Assembly (NCBI GenBank): GCA_027011425.1
Contig: JALUZX010000749.1
Span: forward strand, 1-5,992
Source of the DNA: Planctomycetota bacterium
GTDB taxonomy: Bacteria; Planctomycetota; UBA1135; JALUZX01
Reading direction: 5' to 3'
Length of the DNA stretch: 5,992 nt
Shown piece by piece: positions 1 through 4,826 of the stretch. The notes below the pieces were generated by a model. That model was not told where the DNA came from. It did no database searches and saw nothing but the letters and a program-made list of their open reading frames with translations. How positions within the stretch are numbered: the stretch's first letter is position 1; each line of letters opens with the position of its first letter. Position numbers and translations under genes: made by a program.

Positions 1-516
1 CGCCAGGGCCCGCCGGGCTTTTCTTCCCTTTTCTCCCGGTTTTCCCCAGGGCGCTTTTCCCTTTTCCAGGCCCGCCAGGATGCGGAGGATCCTGTCCTCG
101 TCCCCCCAGCCGGCCGCGGCGGCCAGGCCCTGGACCTCCCTGCCTTCCAGGAAGGAGGAGATGATGTCGTCCATCTCGTCCTGGAGCTTTTCGGGAAGGG
201 GGGGAGGCGTGTCCTCCCGGCCCCATTCCTCGAGGAGGATCTGGAAAAGCCTTTTCAGTTCCTTCTCCCGGAGGACTTCCGCAGGCAGGTTCAAGGCGCA
301 ATAGACCCGAACCTTCCGGTCCGGGGAGAGGAGACCGGCGGCAAGGAAATCCCGGACTTTCCGTGCGCCGCCCGAACGGAGACTTTCCAGGACCTTCCCG
401 GCAGGGGCCCCTCCCTTGGCCAGATCCTTCCATGGATCCCCCGCCCTGGGAGCGGGGGAGAGAGAAAGGAGAGAGAAGAAGAAAACCCAGCACCTTGGGC
501 GGAAGCTTCGAAGCAT
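1..516 (-). CDS. Secreted/periplasmic hypothetical protein with a HEAT-like segment (C-terminus cut by window edge)
   Basis: This is an open frame of 172 codons from ATG at 516 to the window edge with no stop, so the C-terminus is missing. The start is well fixed: AGGAGG (526-531 on the complement) sits 9 bases upstream and an in-frame TAG lies three codons before the ATG. Residues 1-25 look like a signal peptide: Arg residues at 3, 6 and 8, a hydrophobic stretch WVFFFSLLSLS (10-20), then PAPRA with probable cleavage after Ala25. The mature part is charged and helix-rich. Residues about 50-77 (VRDFLAAGLLSPDRKVRVYCALNL) have the spacing of a single HEAT-like repeat, namely helix, D-x-x-V-R turn, helix. 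The segment at 96-120 is acidic and the visible end (150-172) is rich in Lys and Arg. I do not recognise the family, so any function (for example a periplasmic scaffold) is a guess. Signal peptide and coding status are fairly secure; the HEAT label is tentative. Confidence 0.72.
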   Translation of the reverse strand, partial: MLRSFRPRCWVFFFSLLSLSPAPRAGDPWKDLAKGGAPAGKVLESLRSGGARKVRDFLAAGLLSPDRKVRVYCALNLPAEVLREKELKRLFQILLEEWGREDTPPPLPEKLQDEMDDIISSFLEGREVQGLAAAAGWGDEDRILRILAGLEKGKAPWGKPGEKGRKARRALA

Positions 517-642
517 GGATTCCTACCTCCTGGAGGCTCTCGAGCGTTTCCCCCAGGGTAGCCCATTCCTTTCCGGGTGGGGAGGGACTCCCCCTCTCTC
601 CTTACCTCCTTCCTCACCCGCCCCGCGGCGGAGATGAGGGTG
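517..642. other. Intergenic spacer without a clear terminator or promoter
   Basis: This 126-base gap separates the small protein gene from the secreted protein gene, both on the minus strand. It is G+C rich. It holds weak hairpins, for example CCGCC/GGCGG around 617-632 on the minus strand and GGGGA/TCCCC around 579-593. None is followed by a T-run as an intrinsic terminator would be, and I see no -10/-35 pair. The secreted protein gene may therefore be read through from upstream, but a separate unit cannot be excluded. Confidence 0.5.
526..531 (-). promoter_or_regulatory. Ribosome binding site of the secreted protein gene
   Basis: The complement reads AGGAGG, a perfect Shine-Dalgarno core, 9 bases before the ATG at 516. 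It decides the start of a gene that otherwise lacks its other end in this window. Confidence 0.7.
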
Positions 643-876
643 TCAGGCTTCTCCTGCTTCCCGGGCGAGGCCGGAGCCGGGGGAATCCTGGTCCTTGCCG
701 AGCACCTTTTCCAGGTTCTCGTGGATCCGGACCAGGATGGAGCGGACTTCCTTCAAGTAATTCCTGAACTCCCAGTCGTCGGTGTGGACGATCTCGGAAT
801 GAAGTTCGTCCAGCTCCTGCCTGACGTACCCCTTCAGGACCTGGGCCTCCTCCTCGTGAAGACGGATCGTGATCAT
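643..876 (-). CDS. Small conserved hypothetical protein (77 aa), helical
   Basis: The protein is 77 residues long, starting at ATG 876 with AGGAGG (882-887 on the complement) 5 bases upstream. It begins with a short beta-like segment (MITIRL), then two amphipathic helices (about 7-29 and 35-58) joined by a turn containing HTDD (31-34). A charged, Pro/Gly-containing and probably disordered tail follows (60-77). The layout 'helix, E-I-x-x-T-D-x-x-x-F-R-x-x-L-K, helix' resembles, from memory, a widespread family of short unnamed bacterial proteins of about 60-70 residues, but I know no function for it. There is no signal peptide or membrane segment, so it is probably cytosolic. It follows the symporter stop by 41 bases on the same strand and could be co-transcribed or driven by its own promoter in that gap. 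Its codon use and ribosome binding site match its neighbours, which argues that it is a real gene. Confidence 0.75.
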   Translation of the reverse strand: MITIRLHEEEAQVLKGYVRQELDELHSEIVHTDDWEFRNYLKEVRSILVRIHENLEKVLGKDQDSPGSGLAREAGEA

Positions 877-902
877 GGCGGCCTCCTGAAGGTCTGAAAC
901 CG

Positions 903-938
903 GATTTCAATTTTACCTTACTCTTCCCCGCCCGTCAC
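903..938 (-). promoter_or_regulatory. Candidate sigma70-type promoter for the small protein gene
   Basis: On the minus strand, TAAAAT (910-915) matches five of six positions of a -10 box. GTGACG (933-938) matches four of six of a -35 box, with a 17-base spacer. The predicted start near 903 gives a leader of about 26 bases carrying the AGGAGG of the small gene. The patch 895-920 is visibly A+T-richer than its surroundings. The -35 would overlap the last codons of the symporter gene. This is inference from consensus matching alone. Confidence 0.33.
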
Positions 939-2981
939 CTCCCCCCTCCCGGCGGGAGGAAGATCCTGGGCGCCGTTTCTCTCCAGGGCCCGCCTGGCGG
1001 AGAAGAGCATGATTCCGCCGAGAAGGATCTGGAGGGAGGCGACGGCGAGGAAGACCGGGAGGGCGGAGTGCTTCACCATGTCCAGCAAGAGGAGAGCCAG
1101 GGCGCCCAGGAGAACCATGATGCCCAGGGAGACCGAGGCGATCCCCAGGATCCCGAAGGAAAGCCCGAAGTAGCGCCGGGCCGCTGGAGCTTCCCGGGAT
1201 GTGTCCACCGGGGTGGCCAGGCGCCGGAAGAAACGTTCCACCAGGGCCGCCTCCCTCTTGTCCTCCCGGTTCATGTAGCGGCAGAAGGGGACCAGGGAGA
1301 GTCCGAGGACGATCGATCCCAGCCCCATGACATACCACCGCCAGGGGGGGAAGGACGCCGCGTCTGGGATTCCCCACTGCTGGTATTGATACATGGTCCC
1401 CAGGTAGAAGAGGCTGGCGAAGGTCCCAATGGTGACGATAGAGCGGATGTAGAGGATGTGCCTGGTGTATTTGTACTCTCCCTGGAGGAACCGGGCGGAG
1501 ACCAGGACGGCCAGGGTGGTTCCCAGGGACATGTAAGTCTGGGGGCCCAGGGACCACTTGAGAACGACCTGGGCGATGAACCCGGCCGCGAAGCCCCAGG
1601 CGATGGAGAAGATTCCGGCCCGGCGGGGGATCACCTTGAAGAGGAGGCCCAGGGCCACGGGGATGGACGTGGGGGCCTGGAAGAGGAGGAGGATCTGGAC
1701 CATGATGCCGAAGACGTTCCGGCCGGCCAGGTCGTAGAGGAGAGCCAGGGCCGTTACGGTCAGGCCGATGCCCATGGTGGCGGCCATGCCCACGCGCAGG
1801 GTCCCCTTGTCGTCCAGTCTCGGCAGGAAGAGTCCCTTGACGATATCCCTGCTCACGATGGCGGCGGTGATGTTGTAGAAGGAGTCCAGGCTGGACATGG
1901 TGGCGGCGAACATGGCGGCCAGGAAGAGGCCGAGCAGCCCCGCGGGAAGCACCCTGAGCACAACGGCGATGAAGGCCATCTCCTCGGGGTGCTCCGGGGC
2001 CAGGGCGGCCAGGCCCGCGCGGACGGTTTTCATCTCCCCCGAATACGGGTGGTCCGGTCCGGATGGGGTGTGGGCGGGGGATTCCTCCGCGGCGACCAGG
2101 GCCTTGGGCTGGGACCAGAGGGTGCGGGCCACCAGGGGGGGAAGGCCGAAGAGCAAGGGGCTCAGAAGGAAGAGGCCCGCTGCCAGGAACCCCGCCTTCC
2201 TGGCGGATCGCTCGTCCTTGACGCAGTAGAAGCGGGGGCCCATTCCGGCGGCCACGCCGAAGCACTGGGAGATCGTCAAGGCCGCCAGGTAGTGCAGGTC
2301 GAAGAGCCTTCCCTCGATGACGTGGTGGAAAGAGAGCGGGGGGAGGGAGGAGACCACTCCCCCCAGGCCTCCCTTGACCAGGCCCAGGCTCAAGGGGGCG
2401 ATGACGGCGGTGACGGAGAAGAGGATGACGAACTGGAGCACGTCCGTCATGGCCACGGCCCATACCCCTCCCAGGAAGGTGTAGGCCAGGACCACCAGGC
2501 CGTTGAAGACGATGAGGGCCCTCACGTTCAGGTCCAGCAAGGCCCCCATGATCCTGGAGATGGCGAGGAGCTGGACGGCGCAGGCCAGGATGTAGGCGGC
2601 GGAATAGAGCCAGCCCAGGGCCTGCTGGGTGTCCTTCCCGAACCGGGTGCGGGTGTATTCGACGGGGCTGATGACCCGGGTTCGCCGCCACCGGGCGGCC
2701 GTCACCAGGGCGGCGAAGGCGTAGCCCACGGGAAGGAGGCACATCCAGAGAAAGCCGTACCACCCGGTGGCGTAGAGCATGGCCGCGGCGCCCGTGAAGG
2801 TCCAGGCGCTGAAATTGGTCATGTAGATGGAGATCCCGCTTACCGCCCAAGGGATGTTCCTTCCCCCGGCAAAGTAGTCCCTCCCTCCCTTGAGCCAGCG
2901 GGAAAGAAGGACGCCCATGCCCACCATGAGGACCAGGTAGACCAGGACGACCGCCACGTCGAGGGTGCCCGCTCCCCCCAT
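918..2981 (-). CDS. Sodium:solute symporter family (SSS) transporter with C-terminal extension
   Basis: This 687-residue inner-membrane protein belongs to the SSS family of Na+-coupled transporters for sugars, polyols, organic acids or amino acids. Visible hallmarks are an N-terminal helix (8-27), the segment ISIYMTNFSAWTFTG (50-64) in the unwound first core helix, and GGRDYFAGGRNIPW (32-45), a typical SSS loop. ATMSSLDS (360-367) fits the Na2-site helix, where vSGLT places two coordinating serines. Hydrophobicity suggests about 15 membrane helices, roughly at 8-27, 48-75, 76-95, 122-146, 155-180, 184-203, 232-248, 262-285, 337-360, 400-417, 422-448, 455-478, 482-500, 513-530 and 549-566, plus two more in the tail. 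The family is usually about 500-550 residues; the extra length is residues 570-687, with a basic linker, two helices (603-633, 640-662) and a soluble tail. The ATG at 2981 lies 3 bases beyond the TGA of the upstream TIM-barrel gene, with GGAGG 7 bases before it, so translation is probably coupled. The substrate cannot be read from sequence; the neighbours suggest a sugar-like compound. Confidence 0.93.
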   Translation of the reverse strand: MGGAGTLDVAVVLVYLVLMVGMGVLLSRWLKGGRDYFAGGRNIPWAVSGISIYMTNFSAWTFTGAAAMLYATGWYGFLWMCLLPVGYAFAALVTAARWRRTRVISPVEYTRTRFGKDTQQALGWLYSAAYILACAVQLLAISRIMGALLDLNVRALIVFNGLVVLAYTFLGGVWAVAMTDVLQFVILFSVTAVIAPLSLGLVKGGLGGVVSSLPPLSFHHVIEGRLFDLHYLAALTISQCFGVAAGMGPRFYCVKDERSARKAGFLAAGLFLLSPLLFGLPPLVARTLWSQPKALVAAEESPAHTPSGPDHPYSGEMKTVRAGLAALAPEHPEEMAFIAVVLRVLPAGLLGLFLAAMFAATMSSLDSFYNITAAIVSRDIVKGLFLPRLDDKGTLRVGMAATMGIGLTVTALALLYDLAGRNVFGIMVQILLLFQAPTSIPVALGLLFKVIPRRAGIFSIAWGFAAGFIAQVVLKWSLGPQTYMSLGTTLAVLVSARFLQGEYKYTRHILYIRSIVTIGTFASLFYLGTMYQYQQWGIPDAASFPPWRWYVMGLGSIVLGLSLVPFCRYMNREDKREAALVERFFRRLATPVDTSREAPAARRYFGLSFGILGIASVSLGIMVLLGALALLLLDMVKHSALPVFLAVASLQILLGGIMLFSARRALERNGAQDLPPAGRGEVTGGEE

Positions 2982-3008
2982 GGATCAGCCTCCCCCTCCG
3001 GCGGGGGA
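2982..3008 (-). promoter_or_regulatory. Coupled junction: ribosome binding site inside a hairpin before the symporter
   Basis: A perfect 6-base inverted repeat (TCCCCC at 2991-2996, GGGGGA at 3003-3008, 6-base loop) spans the end of the TIM-barrel gene. On the minus-strand transcript one arm overlaps GGAGG (2989-2993), the ribosome binding site 7 bases before the symporter ATG. Ribosomes finishing the upstream gene would open the stem, so this layout could couple the two translations. The repeat is seen; the regulatory role is inferred, and short G/C palindromes are easy to find in DNA of this composition. Confidence 0.4.
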
Positions 3009-3824
3009 AAGGGCGGCGAGCATTCTTTCCAGCCGCTCCAGGCTTTCCGGGGTGGTCCGGGAGAGAGGTTCGCAGTGGGTCTCCAGGGTGAGGAAGCCTT
3101 CGTATCTTCTTTCCTTGAGGGCCTTCAATTGGGCGGGCCAGTCCATGGCTCCCTCGCCCAAGGGCGTGAACCTGGGGGCGCCGGGCCCGGCGCCGGGGGG
3201 AAGGGCGTCTTTGACGTGCACGTGGCCCACGAAAGGGGCCAGGGCGGCGAAGCCTTCTTTCCAGGGTCTCTTCTCCCCGGCGAAGAGGGCGTTGGCAGGG
3301 TCCCAGTTGGCGCGAAGGGAGGGGTGGCCCAGGACCTCCAGGAGCCGGGCCGAGGCGGGTCCCGTGTCGGCCCAGGAGCCGGGTTCGTTCTCCAGGAAGA
3401 GAGTGAGGCCCCTCTCACGGGCCAGGTCCGCCGCCACCAGGAAGTTCTCCAGGAGCCACCCTGGAAAGGGCGGGCCCGGTGGAAGGCCAGGGTCCCTGTC
3501 GGGGGCGAAGACCAGGATCCTCCGGCAACGGAAGGCCCCGGCTCCGTCCAGGGCCCGGGGAAAGAGCCCTTCCAGGGCTTTTTCCATTTTCCGGCCCCTC
3601 GGGCCGGCCGGTCCCTTGAAGAGACCCGGCGAGAGGCCGCTAATCTTCAGGCCCGCCTCTTCCAGCCGGCCCGGCAGGTCCGCCTTGTCCCGGTGGTCCA
3701 GGTCGGGGTAGCGCCTCCCCCGGACCATCCGGATCTCCGCAAATTTGATCCCCCTCTCTTTGAGAAAGGGAAGGAAAACCTGGGGGTCCTGGTGTATCTC
3801 ATCGGTGAGAATGGAAACGAGCAA
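2985..3824 (-). CDS. Sugar phosphate isomerase/epimerase-like TIM-barrel protein (xylose isomerase-like)
   Basis: This 279-residue protein has the usual length for the AP-endonuclease-2/xylose-isomerase-like TIM-barrel superfamily, which includes sugar epimerases and inosose dehydratases that use a divalent metal. Likely metal ligands by family pattern are Glu145 in LFLENE, Asp175 in NWDPAN, His203 in HVHVKD and Glu248 in LTLETH. The order and spacing match ketose 3-epimerase-like enzymes (Glu, Asp, His, Glu). The first strand is LVSILTDEI (2-10), with Glu30 in FAEIR. The start is TTG: GGGAGG (3830-3835 on the complement) lies 6 bases upstream, no in-frame ATG or GTG occurs before a TGA at 3855-3857, and the reading fits the first barrel strand. 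The C-terminal Gly tail (276-279) is encoded by bases that also form the ribosome binding site of the symporter. It has no signal peptide and is probably cytosolic. Substrate unknown; the adjoining symporter and the divergent oxidoreductase point to sugar or inositol-type metabolism. Confidence 0.9.
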   Translation of the reverse strand: MLVSILTDEIHQDPQVFLPFLKERGIKFAEIRMVRGRRYPDLDHRDKADLPGRLEEAGLKISGLSPGLFKGPAGPRGRKMEKALEGLFPRALDGAGAFRCRRILVFAPDRDPGLPPGPPFPGWLLENFLVAADLARERGLTLFLENEPGSWADTGPASARLLEVLGHPSLRANWDPANALFAGEKRPWKEGFAALAPFVGHVHVKDALPPGAGPGAPRFTPLGEGAMDWPAQLKALKERRYEGFLTLETHCEPLSRTTPESLERLERMLAALSPAGGGG

Positions 3825-3908
3825 GGCGGCCTCCCGGCGTCTTTTCCGGAGGAATCACGAGAGGGAGGTCCCATTGTCGGCGCACCTGGAAGGAGGCGCA
3901 AGAAGAGG
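3825..3908. promoter_or_regulatory. Divergent intergenic region between the TIM-barrel gene and the oxidoreductase gene
   Basis: These 84 bases separate two divergently transcribed genes and must hold, or lie next to, their promoters unless these lie inside the coding regions. For the minus-strand gene, TTGCGC (3896-3901) and GACAAT (3873-3878) with a 17-base spacer form a weak sigma70-like pair (7 of 12 positions). No convincing pair was found for the plus strand. CCTCCC (3830-3835) and GGGAGG (3863-3868) form an inverted repeat 27 bases apart. In the minus-strand transcript this could pair the TIM-barrel ribosome binding site with a leader segment, or it may be chance. AGGAGG for the oxidoreductase is at 3891-3896. 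Confidence 0.35.
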
Positions 3909-4826
3909 ATGGAACACCGAATCGCCCTGGTGGGATGCGGAGGCTACGGGGCCTGCCTGGCCCGGGCCCTCAGGGACATCCCGGAGGTAAGTCTGGAGTG
4001 GGGCTTCGATCCCAGGCTTGGAAGGCCCGAATCCCTGGGACTCAAACCGGCTCCCTCCTTTCAGGCTCTCCTGGAGGATCCTTCCCTGGAGGCCCTGGTC
4101 CTGGCCACGCCCAATGGAAGGCACAAGGAAGAGGTCCTGGCAGGCGCCCGGGCCGGGAAGAATCTCTACGTGGAAAAGCCTATGGCGCCTACGGCCGCGG
4201 AGGGGGAGGAGATGGGCCGGGCCTGCGCAGAGGCCGGGGTGACCCTGGTGGCGGGGCACAACCTGGAGGCCCTCCCGCCGCTGGCCCGGTTCAAAACATA
4301 CGTCCTGGACCGGGGAAAACCGATCCTCGCCGTCCGCGGCGTGGCCTCCCGGAAGATCGGGAGCGTCCGGGAGGAAGGGGCCTGGCGCTTCGATCCAGCC
4401 CAGTGCCCGGCCGGCCCCTTGCACCAGATGGGGGTACACCTGGTGGGGATCTTCCTGGCCTGGTTCGGCCCGGCCCTGGATGTGCGCATGGAGAAGGGAA
4501 GGTCCCAGGGGCCCCGCCTCCTGGAAGGATCCCTTACCTGGAAATCCCGGGAGGGAATTCCCGTCCGGGTGGAGTCGGACTACCTGGGCAAGGGGGGGAT
4601 CCTGGAGGTCCACGTGGAAACGGAGGATGGGGAATTCCACCTCACGCCGGGCCGCCTCCAGGGACCGGGACTCTTCGAGGAGTGGGACCTGGAGGGGGCC
4701 TTCCACCAGAGCCGGGTCCTCTACCTCCGGCGCTTCCTGGATGCGGTGGAGAAGAAGGAACCCGGGAACTGGGCCCACGCCCTGGCGGTCTCCCTGGTCC
4801 TGGAGGAGGGCCTCCGGTCGTGTTGA
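3909..4826 (+). CDS. Gfo/Idh/MocA family NAD(P)-dependent oxidoreductase, compact form
   Basis: This 305-residue cytosolic protein has the two-domain plan of the Gfo/Idh/MocA family, which oxidises or reduces hydroxyl groups of sugars, inositols or nucleotide sugars. The N-terminal Rossmann fold shows IALVGCGGYG (5-14) for dinucleotide binding, an acidic residue Asp34 after strand 2, ATPNGRH (66-72), and the family signature VEKPMA (88-93) with catalytic-type Lys90. GHN (116-118) follows. The C-terminal domain carries GPLHQMGVHLVG (169-180) with His177 at the catalytic His position. The Asp normally four residues before that His is Gln173, and the Asp usual after 'GxHxx' is Gly180. It is shorter than the typical 330-390 residues. 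The start is ATG 3909, with AGGAGG at 3891-3896, a rather long 12-base spacing; no other in-frame start is evident. It runs divergently from the TIM-barrel gene, and its stop overlaps the start of the next gene. The substrate is undetermined. Confidence 0.92.
   Translation: MEHRIALVGCGGYGACLARALRDIPEVSLEWGFDPRLGRPESLGLKPAPSFQALLEDPSLEALVLATPNGRHKEEVLAGARAGKNLYVEKPMAPTAAEGEEMGRACAEAGVTLVAGHNLEALPPLARFKTYVLDRGKPILAVRGVASRKIGSVREEGAWRFDPAQCPAGPLHQMGVHLVGIFLAWFGPALDVRMEKGRSQGPRLLEGSLTWKSREGIPVRVESDYLGKGGILEVHVETEDGEFHLTPGRLQGPGLFEEWDLEGAFHQSRVLYLRRFLDAVEKKEPGNWAHALAVSLVLEEGLRSC
4804..4809 (+). promoter_or_regulatory. Ribosome binding site of the membrane protein gene, inside the oxidoreductase gene
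   Basis: AGGAGG within the last codons of the oxidoreductase gene lies 10 bases before GTG 4820 and 13 before TTG 4823. It favours GTG as the start. TTG remains possible because TTGA forms the classical 4-base stop/start overlap. Confidence 0.55.

Noticed and set aside
291..617. Minus-strand 108-codon frame with its own ATG over the secreted protein gene
   Set aside because: It is a shifted reading. The frame starting at 516 has a signal peptide, an ideal ribosome binding site and a natural amino acid composition, and it continues past the point where the shifted frame stops.
945..959. CCTCCC/GGGAGG inverted repeat with a 3-base loop near the symporter end, as a possible terminator
   Set aside because: It lies inside the coding sequence about 25 bases before the stop and is not followed by a T-run on the minus strand; such short G/C palindromes recur by chance here.
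913..2850. Minus-strand 645-codon frame overlapping the symporter in another register
   Set aside because: It is the +1-shifted reading of the symporter gene, dominated by Gly, Pro, Arg and His, with no recognisable domain; the 918-2981 frame has clear SSS motifs.
1068..4826. Very long plus-strand open frame of 1252 codons running antisense to the symporter and TIM-barrel genes and into the oxidoreductase gene
   Set aside because: The symporter, TIM-barrel and oxidoreductase genes all share one codon register, and the minus-strand genes avoid TTA, CTA and TCA codons, whose complements are stops. The antisense product is low-complexity (Gly, Glu, Gln, His rich) with no domain. Only 3909-4826 is real.
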